This document shows positions 1-13,031 of a stretch of 64,000 nucleotides of DNA, one piece after another. This stretch comes from Propioniciclava sp. Its GTDB lineage: Bacteria > Actinomycetota > Actinomycetes > Propionibacteriales > Propionibacteriaceae. The position numbers and the translations under genes were made by a program. Under the pieces are notes generated by a model that was not told where the DNA came from, ran no database searches, and saw nothing but the letters and a program-made list of their open reading frames with translations. Location: positions 1-64,000 of the forward strand of contig NZ_JARKOT010000139.1 of NCBI RefSeq assembly GCF_029977985.1, written 5' to 3'. How positions within the stretch are numbered: position 1 is the first letter of the stretch; each line of letters begins with the position of its first letter.

Positions 1-150
1 CTCGTGCAGCGGATGCGCATCTACGCCCACCACGGCTACTTCCACCCCGACGAGATGGACGACCTCATCGAGGAGGCTCGCACCGCCGGCGTCGACGACG
101 TGCCGAGCCGCATCCTGGCGAACTTCGTGCGCGAGTTCCGCTCGGCCTGA
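1..150 (+). CDS. C-terminal fragment of an unidentified protein (truncated by window start)
   Basis: Open frame 1 from the window edge to TGA at 148-150 (LVQRMRIYAHHGYFHPDEMDDLIEEARTAGVDDVPSRILANFVREFRSA*). Confidence 0.55.
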   Translation, partial: LVQRMRIYAHHGYFHPDEMDDLIEEARTAGVDDVPSRILANFVREFRSA

Positions 151-156
151 GAGGGC

Positions 157-453
157 TCAGGGCTCCCGGTCGCGGGCGATCTGTTCGTGGTGCCGCACGA
201 CCTCGGTGACGATGAAGGTGAGGAACTTCTCGGCGAACTCGGGGTCGAGCCCGGCCTCGTCGGCCAGCCGGCGGAGGCGCTCGATCTGGCGACGCTCCCG
301 GTCGGGATCGGCGGGCGGCAGCCCCCGCGTCGCCTTGAGGACGCCCACGCGCTGGGTGATCTTGAACCGCTCGGCGAGCAGGCTGACCAGAGCGGAGTCG
401 AGGTTGTCGATGCTGGCCCGCAGCGCGGCCAACTCGGGCGGGACGTCGCTCAT
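157..453 (-). CDS. Chorismate mutase type II (AroQ-like)
   Basis: LAALRASIDNLDSALVSLLAERFKITQRVGVLKATRGLPPADPDRERRQIERLR is a typical AroQ pattern. Alternative GTG start at 459. Confidence 0.9.
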   Translation of the reverse strand: MSDVPPELAALRASIDNLDSALVSLLAERFKITQRVGVLKATRGLPPADPDRERRQIERLRRLADEAGLDPEFAEKFLTFIVTEVVRHHEQIARDREP

Positions 454-511
454 GGGCACACCCTAACCGCTGGTCCCGGCGCGAACACCGGGCGGAGGGC
501 ACAATGGAACG

Positions 512-1474
512 GTGGCAGGGCACAACGATCCGTTCTCTGACCCCGAACCGACTTCGCCGCTCTGGGTGATCCTCAACCCCAAGAGCAAGGACTACGTGCG
601 CGCCCGCCGCGCCGTCCTAGCCGGCTGTGAGACATCCGGGCTGCCCATGCCGCACATCGTCACCACCACGCTCGACGCCGCGGGCGGCCCCCAGGCACGC
701 GAAGCGCTCGCCGGCGGCGCCCGCACGGTCATCGTCGGGGGCGGCGACGGGACGGTCCGCGAGGTCGCCGGGGCGCTCGCCGGGTCGGGCGTCGAGCTCG
801 GCATCCTTCCCATCGGGACCGCCAACCTGTTCGCTCACAACCTCGGCCTGCGCACGCGCGTGTTGCGCCTCGCCGTCCGGCGGGCCCTCACCCCCGGCGG
901 CACGCCCACGGATGTCGCCTGGGCCAGTTGGCGCGCCACGGACGCCGCCGGCGCGGTCGCCGCGCCGTCACGCGAACAGCCGTTCCTCGTCATGGCCGGA
1001 GTCGGCCATGACGCGGCGACCGTGGACGCCACCGACCCGAAGAACAAGGACCGCATCGGCTGGCTCGCCTACCTGACCGCCGGCGTGGCGCGCCTGCGCG
1101 AGCGGCCCCTCGACATGCGCGTCTCGTTCGACATGACGCCCGCCCGGCGCATCCGCACGTGGACGCTGATCGTCGCGAACTGCGGCGCCATCCCGGCCGG
1201 TGTGCGGGTGGTGGCCACCGCGTCGCCGCACGACGGCGTCCTCGACACCCTCGAGGTGCCCCTGCAGTCGCCGACGCAGTGGGCGTCCGTGGCCGCGAAG
1301 GGCTTGCTCAAGCACTCGCGCGAGGTCGGGGCGCTGCGGTACGGGACCGCCCGGACGGTCTGGGCCGTCCCCGACCATCCGACGCCCCTGCACCTCGACG
1401 GAGACGTGGTGGGCGTCGTCGCCGACCTGCGTGTCCGCATCCAGGCGGGAGCACTGCTGGTCCGGCAGGGCTGA
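512..1474 (+). CDS. Diacylglycerol kinase family lipid kinase
   Basis: N-terminal LWVILNPKSKDY, GGGDGTVREVAGAL and GTANLFAHNLGL motifs; GTG start. Confidence 0.88.
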   Translation: MAGHNDPFSDPEPTSPLWVILNPKSKDYVRARRAVLAGCETSGLPMPHIVTTTLDAAGGPQAREALAGGARTVIVGGGDGTVREVAGALAGSGVELGILPIGTANLFAHNLGLRTRVLRLAVRRALTPGGTPTDVAWASWRATDAAGAVAAPSREQPFLVMAGVGHDAATVDATDPKNKDRIGWLAYLTAGVARLRERPLDMRVSFDMTPARRIRTWTLIVANCGAIPAGVRVVATASPHDGVLDTLEVPLQSPTQWASVAAKGLLKHSREVGALRYGTARTVWAVPDHPTPLHLDGDVVGVVADLRVRIQAGALLVRQG

Positions 1475-1517
1475 GCCTGCCGGACGCCGGGCGCGGCGTC
1501 TGCCAGAATCGGGAGCC

Positions 1518-2234
1518 ATGAGTCAAACCCCCGCGACCCTCGACCGTGCCCTGTGGTGGCTGCTGCGTTCAGAGTGGCGCCGGTCGGCGGCGGCGAGCGT
1601 CCTGGCGCTGGTGGTGGCCACGGTGGTGGTCGTCGGCACGACGCCGCCAGAGGCGGGCGAGGTGTTCGCCAAACGACTCTCGCTCGCCTGGCTGGCGCTG
1701 TACCTGCTCTCGTACCTCGCGGTGACCTTCGTCCTGCTCCGGCAACCGTGGGAGCGGCTGGCACGGTGGGCGGAGACCTCACGCGACGCCTCCTGGGTGC
1801 GGCGCTACCTCCTGCTCCTCGAACCCGGCGCAGGGCTGGCCGTGCTCGTCGCGTTCCTGGCACTGTTCTACTCGGTCCTGCTCGTCGTGGAACGGACGAC
1901 CGACGTCGTCCTCGTCTTCGGAACGGTCGTGCTCGTCGCCGCGAGCTGGCTGACGATCCTGGTGTCGTTCACGCTGGACTATGTGCGCACCGACGCCCGC
2001 CACGGCTGGTCGCTGCTCGACTACCCCGAAGCCGCCGACGGACTCCGCGGCGCGCGCATCGACGACTACCTGTACTTCGCAACCTCGGTGTCGACGACGT
2101 TCGGCACGACCGACGTCACCGTCCGCGGCTCGCTCATGCGCCGCCGCGTCGCCGTGCACGGCATCATCGCGTTCGTGTTCAACACCACCGTGATCGCCGT
2201 CGTCGTCAACGCCATGTCCGCGCTGGGATCGTGA
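1518..2234 (+). CDS. DUF1345-like membrane protein
   Basis: ATG at 1518; several TM segments; C-terminal DYLYFATSVSTTFGTTDVTVRGSLMRRRVAVHGIIAFVFNTTVIA pattern. Confidence 0.75.
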   Translation: MSQTPATLDRALWWLLRSEWRRSAAASVLALVVATVVVVGTTPPEAGEVFAKRLSLAWLALYLLSYLAVTFVLLRQPWERLARWAETSRDASWVRRYLLLLEPGAGLAVLVAFLALFYSVLLVVERTTDVVLVFGTVVLVAASWLTILVSFTLDYVRTDARHGWSLLDYPEAADGLRGARIDDYLYFATSVSTTFGTTDVTVRGSLMRRRVAVHGIIAFVFNTTVIAVVVNAMSALGS

Positions 2235-2270
2235 CCGGCGGCGTCCGGCCTGGTCGCTAGGGTGGCCCCC

Positions 2271-3434
2271 ATGGCGTCCGAACCCACCCTCCTGCAACGC
2301 CTCCTCCGCGGCCGCACCGACCCGGCCGAGGAAGCGCAGGTGCTCGCCCTGCTGCGAACGGCGTCCGGGCGTGAACTGGACCAGATCCTGACGGAGACCG
2401 ATGCGGCCGTCCTGATCGGCTCGCTCGACAACTATGCGTTCGGGGCACGCAACCGGGACGCCGTGCGCGAACTCCTGGTGGGGAGGCTGGGCGAACTGGG
2501 CATCCAGGCGCGGGCGAACCTCGCCTACGGGTTGCAGGCGGGCTGGACGACCGTGGCCGACGCCTTGGCCATCCGGGAGATCTTCTGGAGCGCGGGCGGG
2601 CTCGAGCTGACCAGGCTCAAGAACGCGATGAACATGCGCACCGACGCCCACGACCTGGAAGGTCTCGTGTACGCCGACGTCAAGAGCCCCGCGCTGCGAG
2701 CGGACATCCTGGAGCACATCGCGGCCGAGGCGTCCGGGTTGGAGGCGGCCGAGGCGAAGGTGTTGTGCGACATCGACGATACGGTCGTGTGCGCCCTGCA
2801 CGACCGGCGCTACCCGCGCGGGACCATCTATCCCGGCATCCTGGCACTGCTGGACGCCCTCGACCGCGGCCCCGGCGACGAGCCGTTCTCGATGGGCGAT
2901 CTGACGTTCGTGACCGCACGCCCCGGGGATGCGTTCGGGCTGATCGAGAACTACGCACGCGCGTCGCTGCGGCGTGCGGGAATCGCGCAGCACTCGGTGC
3001 TCACGGGCACCGTGCAGGCCATGTTCACCCTCGACTTGATGGCCGGTCGCAAGATCGCGAACATCCAGCACTACCACGCGCTGTTCCCCGAGTACCGGCT
3101 GGTGTTCATCGGCGACTCGGGGCAGGCCGACATCAAGGTGGGCGAGCAGTTGTGGCAGCGGCTCGAGCACGTCCTCGACCTGGTGTTCATCCACGACGTC
3201 GTGCACACCCCCGAAGACGAGCGGGGGCGCCTCCGCGGCGAGCGCATCCACCTGGTCGACACCTATGTCGGCGCCGCCCGGCTGGCGTACGAGCGACGGC
3301 TCATCAGCCGCGTCGGGTTCGAGCGGGTGATCGAGGAGTCCTTCGCCGCGCTGGAGCGGGTGCGCTGGTCGTCGCCGGAGCAGGAGCGCTCCACCCGCGC
3401 CCTCTTCGACGCGGACGCCTCCGTGCCGGCCTGA
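2271..3434 (+). CDS. App1/DUF2183-like phosphatase domain protein
   Basis: VLCDIDDTVVCALHD ... FVTARPGD ... VFIGDSGQADIKVG HAD-like motifs. Confidence 0.7.
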   Translation: MASEPTLLQRLLRGRTDPAEEAQVLALLRTASGRELDQILTETDAAVLIGSLDNYAFGARNRDAVRELLVGRLGELGIQARANLAYGLQAGWTTVADALAIREIFWSAGGLELTRLKNAMNMRTDAHDLEGLVYADVKSPALRADILEHIAAEASGLEAAEAKVLCDIDDTVVCALHDRRYPRGTIYPGILALLDALDRGPGDEPFSMGDLTFVTARPGDAFGLIENYARASLRRAGIAQHSVLTGTVQAMFTLDLMAGRKIANIQHYHALFPEYRLVFIGDSGQADIKVGEQLWQRLEHVLDLVFIHDVVHTPEDERGRLRGERIHLVDTYVGAARLAYERRLISRVGFERVIEESFAALERVRWSSPEQERSTRALFDADASVPA

Positions 3435-3471
3435 GCGCCGCGTCTCCCACCCGACGGCGTACCCTGCGGTC

Positions 3472-4202
3472 ATGGAACCCCGCGCGGTCACTGCGTCCCC
3501 CGTGGTCACCGAGTCCCGTGTGATCCCCGTGCGGCGGTACCCGGTGAAGGCCATGGGCGGAGAGTCGCTGCAGCACGTCGAGGTGGACGCCCGCGGGCTC
3601 GTGGGCGACCGCTGGTTCGCGGTGACCGACGCCGACGGCAAGATCGCCACCGGTAAGAACAGCCGCCGCTTCCGGCGTCACGACGAGGTGTTCAGCTACG
3701 CGGCACGGACGGACGCCGAGGGCGTCCGGGTGCGTGGGCCGGGAGGCGAGTGGTCCGTGGGCGAGGCGGCGTTGGAGCCGCGCTGACCGCAGACCTGGGA
3801 ACGCCGGTCCGGGTCCTGCCGGAGGGTGCGGTCCGGCACCAGGACGGCGGCCAGGTGTCGCTGGTGGGGACGGCGTCGCTCGCCTGGTGCGCCGAGCGGT
3901 GGGGGTTGGACGCCGACCCGCGCCGCCTGCGGGTGAACCTCCTCGTCGAGACCGACGAGCCCTTCGTGGAGGAGACGTGGGTGGGCGCCACGCTGGCGAT
4001 CGGGTCCGCGCGGTTCGAGGTCTCCGAGCGCATGGTGCGGTGCCGGATGGTCGACGTGCCGCAAGACGGCGCGGCGGCCGAGCGCGGGCTCCTGAAGCCC
4101 TTGGGCGAGGAGCGGGACACGTCGTTGGCGGTCTACCTGTCGGTGATCGTGCCGGGCGAGGTCGCCGTCGGCGGCCCGGTGGTCGTCTCGCGGGCCAGCT
4201 GA
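3472..4202 (+). pseudogene. MOSC domain protein interrupted by one frameshift near 3777
   Basis: N-terminal MOSC part in frame 1 (to TGA at 3784-3786) continues in another frame (3750..4202). One inserted base near 3777 restores GEAALEAALTADLGTPVRVLPEG. Confidence 0.75.
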
Positions 4203-4223
4203 GCGGGTCGAGGCGCGCGTAGC

Positions 4224-6110
4224 TCAGCGGGCGGCGGTCAGGAACTGCTGCGCCACGGCGAGGGCGTCGGCGGAGCCGCCGGGGGCGTCCTCGATGAACA
4301 CCGCCAGCGCCAGATCGCCCTGGATCACCGTGACCCAGCCGTGGTAGCGCACCGGGCTCCCCCAGCTCGCCGTGCCCGTCTTCGCCGCCGGCTCGCCACC
4401 CAGCCCCTGCAGGGCCGTCCCCGTACCGGTGGTCACCACCCCACGCATCAGCCCCCGCAACACGGACGCCTCGTCCTGCGTCAGCGGGGTGGCCGGCGCG
4501 TGCGTGACGCGGCCCGGTTCGACCACCAGTACCGGATCGACCGTGTGCCCCGCCGCCACGGACGCCACCACCGTCGCCATGCCCAACGGCGACGCGAGCA
4601 CCCGACCCTGCCCGATGAACGCCGCCGTCTGCTCGACGGTCGTCCCGTCCGTGGGCACCTGCCCGGCGAACGCCCCCACGACAAGGTTCTTCTCGACGAT
4701 GAGGCCGAGGGAGCCGGCGGCGTCCGCCAGTTGCTCGGGCGTGAGCGAGCGCGCCTGCGCGAGGAAGGCGCTGTTGCACGAGTGGGCGAACGCGGTGCGC
4801 AGCGGCACGTCTCCCAGCTCGGTGGCCGGGTAGCCCTCCCAGTTGTCGAAGCGGTAGCCGTCGACGGTGGAGCCGTCGGTGCAGGGCACGAGCGTGTCGG
4901 GCGTCGCGCCGGCGCGCATCATCGCCAGGGCGGTCACGATCTTGAACGTCGAGCCCGGCGCATACTGGCCGAGCGTCGCCGTCGAGTAGCCCTCCGACGC
5001 CGGCCCCGACGCCACGGCCAGCAGCGCCCCGTCCGACGGCCGGATCGCGACGACCGCGCTCGCGGACGCCACCCCCGCCAGCGCCGCCTCGGCGGCCTCC
5101 TGCAGCCCCACGTCGATCGTGGTCAGTACCGGCGCTCCGGGCAGGGCGTCCACGCGGAAGAGTTCCAGCCCCTGCCGGTTCGTCATCACCTTCTCGACGA
5201 CGAACCCGGTCGTGCCGCCGAGCACGTGCTGGCGCGCCTCCTGCAGCCCGCCGCGTCCGACGAGGTCGCCCGCGCGGACCGACCCTCCCGACGCGTCCAC
5301 CTGCTCCGCCGTCGCCTCGGCCACCACCCCGAGGACCGGCCGCGCGAACGACGAGCTGAGCGCCAGCGGACGGGTCGTGTCGATCACCCGGACGCCGATC
5401 CAGCGCTGCGCCTGCTGCGCCAGCGCCGCCTCATCCGGCGTCTGGGCGCGCAGCACGCGCGCCTCGAGGAACGCCCGCGGCCCCGACCCGCGGATGCGCT
5501 CCACGAACCGGTCGGCGTCGATGCCCATCAGCTCGGCCAGCCGGGCGCCGGACGCCTCCGCCGTCGCCTGGTCCGTCAGCGTCTTGTCGATGCCGACGCG
5601 GTAGGCGGGCTGGTTGTAGGCGAGGTACAGCCCGCCCTGGCCGACGATCTCCCCCCGCGTGGCGGCCAGCCGGCTGGCGCGCAGCGTCTCGCCCTCCTGA
5701 AGCGTCGGCGCGACGGACGCCGGGGTGTACACCGCCTTCCAGTTCGGTCCGTCCGCGCGCGCCAGCGCGACGGTGGTGTCGTACGCCCACGACTGCTTGC
5801 CCTCGTGGATGACCCACTCGAAGTGCAGGTGCGCGGTCTGGGCGCTCCCGTCGACGGGCACGAGGTCGGTGAGGGTCACTGTCGGCCGCAGATCCCCCAT
5901 CCCGCCGTAGACACTCGACAGCCGCTCGGCCGCCGGCTCGGTGAACATGGCGTCGTCGGCCACGCCCGACGCGAACGCGGACGCCACGGCCTCAGCCGTC
6001 GCACGCGCCCGCTGGCCGGGCTCGAACGCGAACCACCACGTGGCCACGCCGGCGCTCGCCGCGAGCAGGACGGCCAGCACCCACGCGACGACCTTCCCCC
6101 GGCGGCCCAC
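4224..6110 (-). CDS. Penicillin-binding protein (MecA_N/NTF2-like plus transpeptidase)
   Basis: STFK, SCN and KTGTA transpeptidase motifs; N-terminal TM; NTF2-like region. Confidence 0.9.
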   Translation of the reverse strand: MGRRGKVVAWVLAVLLAASAGVATWWFAFEPGQRARATAEAVASAFASGVADDAMFTEPAAERLSSVYGGMGDLRPTVTLTDLVPVDGSAQTAHLHFEWVIHEGKQSWAYDTTVALARADGPNWKAVYTPASVAPTLQEGETLRASRLAATRGEIVGQGGLYLAYNQPAYRVGIDKTLTDQATAEASGARLAELMGIDADRFVERIRGSGPRAFLEARVLRAQTPDEAALAQQAQRWIGVRVIDTTRPLALSSSFARPVLGVVAEATAEQVDASGGSVRAGDLVGRGGLQEARQHVLGGTTGFVVEKVMTNRQGLELFRVDALPGAPVLTTIDVGLQEAAEAALAGVASASAVVAIRPSDGALLAVASGPASEGYSTATLGQYAPGSTFKIVTALAMMRAGATPDTLVPCTDGSTVDGYRFDNWEGYPATELGDVPLRTAFAHSCNSAFLAQARSLTPEQLADAAGSLGLIVEKNLVVGAFAGQVPTDGTTVEQTAAFIGQGRVLASPLGMATVVASVAAGHTVDPVLVVEPGRVTHAPATPLTQDEASVLRGLMRGVVTTGTGTALQGLGGEPAAKTGTASWGSPVRYHGWVTVIQGDLALAVFIEDAPGGSADALAVAQQFLTAAR

Positions 6111-6117
6111 GACGTCC

Positions 6118-7224
6118 TCAGGCGTGGACCACGATCTCGACGCGCTGGAACTCCTTCACCTCGGTGTAACCGGTGGTGCCCATCGCCTTCCGCAACGCGC
6201 CGACGAGATTCATCGTGCCGTCCGGCGTGTGCGACGGCCCGAGCAGGACTTCCTCCAGCGTGCCCGCCCGGCCCATCCGGACCCGCTCGCCGCGCGGCAG
6301 TCGCGGGTGCCAGGCCTCGGGGCCCCAGTGCCAGCCGCGTCCGGGCGCCTCGGCGGCCCGGGCCAGCGGCGTCGCGACCATGCAGGCGTCCGCGCCACAG
6401 GCGATCGCCTTCGCGATGTCGCCCGACCGGCCGAGCGCCCCGTCGGCGATGACCTGCACGTAGCGGCCACCCGACTCGTCCATGTAGTCGCGCCGCGCGG
6501 CCGCCACGTCGGCGATCGCCGACGCCATCGGCACCTCGACGCCCAACACGTGCCGGGTGCGGCCCGTCGCGCCGCCGCCGAACCCGACGAGGACGCCGGC
6601 GGCGCCGGTCCGCATGAGGTGCAGGGCCGCCTGATAGGTGGCGCAGCCGCCGACGATGACCGGCACGTCGAGCTTGCGGATGAACTCCTTGAGGTTGAGC
6701 GGCTGGGCGTCGTTGGACACGTGTTCGGCCGACACCGTCGTGCCCCGGATCACGAAGAAGTCCACCCCGGCCGCCTCGACCGCCGACGCGTACTCCTGCG
6801 TCTGCTGGGGGCTCAGCGCACCGGCGACCGGGACGCCGGCGTCCCGGATCTGCTTCATGCGCGCCGCGATGAGCTCGGGCTTGATGGGTTCGGCGTAGAG
6901 CGCCTGCATGCGCAGGGTGGCAGCCCCGCCGTTCTCGATGGCGGCCAGTTCCTCCAGCAGCGGCTCGGGGTCGTCGTAGCGAGTCCAGAGCCCCTCGAGG
7001 TTGAGGACGCCGAGCCCGCCGAGGCGCCCGAACGCGATCGCCGTCTCGGGCGACATGACCGAGTCCATCGGTGCCGCCATGAAGGGGAACTCGAACGTGA
7101 GGGCGTCGATCGTCCAGTTGAGCCGCACGTCCTCGGGCGACCGCGTGCGCCGCGTGGGCACGATCGCGATGTCGTCGAAGCCGTACACCTGCGTCGCGCG
7201 CTTGGCGCGGCCGATCTCGATCAA
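6118..7224 (-). CDS. guaB3: GuaB3 family IMP dehydrogenase-related protein
   Basis: MIEIGRAKRATQVYGFDDIAIVPTRRTRSPEDV typical of actinobacterial GuaB3; next to guaB. Confidence 0.92.
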   Translation of the reverse strand: MIEIGRAKRATQVYGFDDIAIVPTRRTRSPEDVRLNWTIDALTFEFPFMAAPMDSVMSPETAIAFGRLGGLGVLNLEGLWTRYDDPEPLLEELAAIENGGAATLRMQALYAEPIKPELIAARMKQIRDAGVPVAGALSPQQTQEYASAVEAAGVDFFVIRGTTVSAEHVSNDAQPLNLKEFIRKLDVPVIVGGCATYQAALHLMRTGAAGVLVGFGGGATGRTRHVLGVEVPMASAIADVAAARRDYMDESGGRYVQVIADGALGRSGDIAKAIACGADACMVATPLARAAEAPGRGWHWGPEAWHPRLPRGERVRMGRAGTLEEVLLGPSHTPDGTMNLVGALRKAMGTTGYTEVKEFQRVEIVVHA

Positions 7225-7255
7225 GTCAGTCTCCTCTGCGGTGCGTCCCCGGCCG

Positions 7256-8952
<1,697 letters not shown>

Positions 8953-10112
8953 CGATACGCTCCAATGCGGCCAGCATCACGGGGTGCGGCAGGGCGAACA
9001 CGAACCGCACGTGCCCGGCACCCACCGCGCCACACATCGTGCCCTCCGTGCACGACACGGCCGCCTGTTCGAGCAGGAGCGGGCGCACCTCGGCGGGCAG
9101 GTCGTAGGCGCCCAGGTCGAGCCAGGCGATGTAGGTGCCCTCGGCGTGCGTCACGCGAGCGAGCGGCATCCGCTCGGCGACGAACCGTTCGAGGTCGTCG
9201 CGGTTGCGCTCGAGATAGGCGAGCACGTCGGCCAGCCATGGCCCGCCCTCGGTGTAGGCGGCGGTGGTGGCGCCAGGCCGAGGTTCGCGGCCCCGTGCAT
9301 GGCGAGCATCCCCACGTCGAGCCAGGAGGCCTGGTCGGCGTCATTGGCCGTGATCAGCTGGGCGCACTTGAGGCCCGGCAGGTTGAACGCCTTGGACGCC
9401 GCCGTCGCGGTCACCGTGTGACCGGCGGCCACCGGCCCGATCGACGCGTAGGGGACGTGCGTGTGGCCGGAGTACACCAGTGGCAGCCAGATCTCGTCGC
9501 TGAACACGCGCCCGCCCCTGCGGTCCACGAGCTCCTCCAGGGCGGCCAGCTCGGCACGCGTGAAGACGCGACCCGTCGGGTTGTGCGGGTTGCAGAGGAT
9601 CAGGAGGCGTCCGCCTGCGTCGAAGGCGCGCTCGATGGCGGCCAGATCGTGGCGGAAGGGGCGACCGACGGCGTCCGCAATCATCGGCACCTCGATGACC
9701 GCCCGACCCATCGCCGGCGGCACGAAGAGGAAGGGCATGTAGGCGGGCGTGGGGACGATGACCGCACCGCCGGGCTCGCAGAAGTGTTCGATGGCCGCCC
9801 GAAGGCATGCGATCACGTCGGGCATCTCGTGGATGCGTTCCGGAGGGACGTGCCAGCCGGTGGTGCGCTCGAGGAAGCCGACGCCGCCCGCTGCAGTCCG
9901 GTCCTGTACCGCGGCGGCAGGTAGGCGAACAGGCCCTCGTCGACGGCGGCGTGCAGGGCACGCGTGACGGCCGGCGCGACCCCGAAGTCCATCTCGGCGA
10001 CGAACGCGCCCGTGGCACCCTCGTCCGTCGCCCATTTCAGGCCGCCCGACCTGCGCAACTCGTCCTCGGTGATGCGGTCCAGTTCTGCGAACGTGGGGAT
10101 GACTGCCTCCTC

Positions 10113-11498
10113 TCACGCCGGCGCGGGAACGCCGTGCCACACGACGGTCTGGAAGGCGTTCCAGACCAAGAACGCGAGGGTGAACCCGGCGAGCCAGCCG
10201 AACTGGCGGCGGCTGAGCGGCACCAGACCGAGGAGGGCGAGGCTCCACGGCACGTACCACGGGTGCAGCGCCTGCCCGAGCACGGCGACCGCCAGCGACC
10301 CCCAGCCGACGGCTGCGACGGGCCGGTCGCTGAAGCGGACCACGATCCAGGCGAGCGCGACGAGCAGCACGGCATTCGACCCGAGGCCGACCACGGCGCG
10401 GAACCCCGCCGGATCGACACCCAGGGCCGCGAGGCCGGCGCCGCCCCACTGGCCCAGGATCGCGAACGGCGCCACCGTGCCCGCCCCACCCATGAGCGAC
10501 AGCCACGCGACCCAGCCGAACCCCTTGCCCGTGACCACCCCGAGCGCCACGAACGTGGCGACCGCGACGGCCGTCACGCCGAGCGTGCGGACGCCGAGCC
10601 GCACCACTCGCCGCCCGAGCGGCAGGCGCTGGAGTTCGGCCAGGATCGGCAGGCCGGCGACGGCCAGCACGGTCAAACCGGCTTGCTGCTTGAGCGCCAT
10701 CGAGACGCCCACCAGCATCGGCGCGACCAGCCACTGCAGCACGGCCGAGCGTTGCCGGACGCCGACGAGCACCACCCAGATCGCCAGCACCGAGCAGCCC
10801 ACCATGAGCGCGTCGTTGTGGGCACCGCCGACGAAGTGCACGACGAGCAGCGGGTTGAGCAGCCCCCACCACCAGGCGCGCGCGGCGGCGTCCGGTTCCT
10901 CGGGCCACAGGAGACGGGCCACCCGGGGCAGAGCGAACGCGAGCAGGGCGACACCGGCGATCGCGGGGAGCCGCATCGCCAGCACCGACCCGTAGGCGGC
11001 ATTGCCGGTCGAGGCCACGACCGCTTGGTTCACCAGAAGCGACAAGGGCGGATAGGCGACGCCTGTGCCCGACCACAACGGGTCGACGTACGGTGCGAAC
11101 GGGCCGCCTGCGCTGGCAAGACCGTCGCGGTACACCGAGCCGTTGGCGTTCTCGATCCAGCCGGAGTCGGCATAGAGCACCGCGTCCGCGCTCAGCACGG
11201 GTGGGCACCACAGGAGCGGCACCGACCAGAGCGCCAGCAGCAACCCGGGTCGGTCGATCCCCCGGGCACCGCCGGTGGGCCGGAGTTGCCACCAGACCCA
11301 GCCGAGCAGGGCGACGCCGACGACCACAACGATGCGGTCGAGGGGGAGGACGGCGGCGAGTCCGACGGCGTTCACCCACCCAGCCGGCCAGCCGGCGCCA
11401 CCGAACGCGAACTCCGGGTGCGCCGAGCCCCACGCAACCAGCGCACTGCCGAGGACGCCGAGTCCGGCGGCGAGGCTCCAACCCAGTCGGGGGCTCAT
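10113..11498 (-). CDS. mptB: Polyprenol-phosphomannose-dependent alpha-1,6-mannosyltransferase MptB-like
   Basis: Multi-TM protein with [28 protein letters not shown] and LHPWYVPW motifs; ATG at 11498. Confidence 0.72.
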   Translation of the reverse strand: MSPRLGWSLAAGLGVLGSALVAWGSAHPEFAFGGAGWPAGWVNAVGLAAVLPLDRIVVVVGVALLGWVWWQLRPTGGARGIDRPGLLLALWSVPLLWCPPVLSADAVLYADSGWIENANGSVYRDGLASAGGPFAPYVDPLWSGTGVAYPPLSLLVNQAVVASTGNAAYGSVLAMRLPAIAGVALLAFALPRVARLLWPEEPDAAARAWWWGLLNPLLVVHFVGGAHNDALMVGCSVLAIWVVLVGVRQRSAVLQWLVAPMLVGVSMALKQQAGLTVLAVAGLPILAELQRLPLGRRVVRLGVRTLGVTAVAVATFVALGVVTGKGFGWVAWLSLMGGAGTVAPFAILGQWGGAGLAALGVDPAGFRAVVGLGSNAVLLVALAWIVVRFSDRPVAAVGWGSLAVAVLGQALHPWYVPWSLALLGLVPLSRRQFGWLAGFTLAFLVWNAFQTVVWHGVPAPA

Positions 11499-11603
11499 CG
11501 TGTCGTGATCTCCTTGCGCAGCCGAGACCACCAACCTAGCCGCACCGGCGGGCCGGTGGGGGTCCCGGAAGGAGTGTCCGACGGCTTGGTTAGGGTGGTT
11601 CCC

Positions 11604-13031
11604 ATGACGGACGACCGCCCGCACACGCCGCCCGCTCCACCCCCTCCGGTCGCTCAGACCGCCCTCCCAGCACAACCGTCGCACTTCGCTCCCGGCCCCT
11701 TCGCTCCCCCACCCCCACCGCCCTGGTTCCGGCCACCGGCGGCGTCGGGTCGCTCCCTGGCGCCCGACCTGGCCCGGGGCTTCATGCTGCTGCTCATCGC
11801 GGCGGCGAACTCCACGTACTACCTGTGGGGCCACGACGCGTCCCTCTACTCACCGCACCCCCGCGACGGGAGCCCGCTCGACCGGGCGCTGCAGTTCCTC
11901 ATGTCCGTGGCCGTCGATGGCCGGATCTACCCCCTCTTCGCCCTGCTGTTCGGCTACGGGATGGTCCAACTCGCCCGCAGCAGGGTGGGCCGCGGCTGGC
12001 CGCCGGGCGCGATCCGCCGCGCCCTGAACCGACGCCATACGTGGCTGCTGCTGTTCGGGTTCGTGCACGCCCTGTTGCTCTTCGGCGGCGACATCCTCGG
12101 CGCCTACGGCCTGACCGGCCTGATCCTCGTGGCACTGCTGTTCAACGCCAAGGACGCGACGATCCGCATCGTGATCGTCGTGTGCGCGGCGCTCTCGCTC
12201 GGCGGGGGCCTGCTCTCCGCCGCCACCGCCCTCGGGCTCGGCCTGTGGTTGGCCAGCGACCCGGTGCTCGCCGCGGAAGTGGCGCAGAGCCTGGAGACGA
12301 ACTGGTTCGGGTCGATGGCCGACAGCGTGTCGGGCCAGTCGAACTACGCGATCGCTGCACTCTTCCGCGTCGTCATGTGGCTGGTCAGCACGCCGGGCGT
12401 GGTCCTCGGCCTCACGGTGCCCGCCATGGTCCTGCTCGGTTGGCTCGCAGCGCGACACGGTGTCTTGGAGAACCCCGCGGCGCACCGCACGCTGCTCCGG
12501 CGCGTCGCTCTCTGGGGAATCCTGATCGGCTGGGCAGGGGGCGTCCCGATGGGCTTGGTCCACGCCGGTGTCTGGACCCTCTCCGACACCGTGGGCTGGG
12601 GCCCGCTCGTGCTCATGTATGCGCTGGGGCCGTTCGCGGGGGTCGGGTATGCGGCCGCCTTCGCCTTGCTGGCGCTGCGCCTGGGCGCCAAGCCCGGCCG
12701 CCTGGCGCCCGTCGCGGCCCTCGGCCGCCGGTCCCTGTCGGGCTACCTGGCCCAGTCGCTCGTCATGGCACCCCTTCTGGCAGCGTGGGGGTTCGGTGTG
12801 GGCACCCAGGTGAACACCACCGGCGGGCTCGCCATCGCTTTGGGAGTCTGGCTGCTGTCGGTCGGGTTGGCGTGGTGGCTCGAGTCCACCGGCCGCCCAG
12901 GGCCGTTCGAGACCCTCCTGCGCCGCCTCATCGGCCGTCCGGACGCCGTCGCTGCGCCTCCCGCGCCGCCCCCGCACCGGCCCGTGGCGGGAGGCCCTGC
13001 CGGAGCAACGGGCGCGTCCGGTAGCCGATGA
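11604..13031 (+). CDS. DUF418 domain membrane protein
   Basis: [21 protein letters not shown]..., multi-TM, C-terminal [15 protein letters not shown] region typical of DUF418; Pro-rich N-terminus. Confidence 0.82.
   Translation: MTDDRPHTPPAPPPPVAQTALPAQPSHFAPGPFAPPPPPPWFRPPAASGRSLAPDLARGFMLLLIAAANSTYYLWGHDASLYSPHPRDGSPLDRALQFLMSVAVDGRIYPLFALLFGYGMVQLARSRVGRGWPPGAIRRALNRRHTWLLLFGFVHALLLFGGDILGAYGLTGLILVALLFNAKDATIRIVIVVCAALSLGGGLLSAATALGLGLWLASDPVLAAEVAQSLETNWFGSMADSVSGQSNYAIAALFRVVMWLVSTPGVVLGLTVPAMVLLGWLAARHGVLENPAAHRTLLRRVALWGILIGWAGGVPMGLVHAGVWTLSDTVGWGPLVLMYALGPFAGVGYAAAFALLALRLGAKPGRLAPVAALGRRSLSGYLAQSLVMAPLLAAWGFGVGTQVNTTGGLAIALGVWLLSVGLAWWLESTGRPGPFETLLRRLIGRPDAVAAPPAPPPHRPVAGGPAGATGASGSR

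Noticed and set aside
9151-11481. 776-aa minus-strand ORF combining aminotransferase middle region with an upstream stretch
   Set aside because: The upstream part is an out-of-frame reading of mptB. Only the section from about 9270 to 9883 is real homology.
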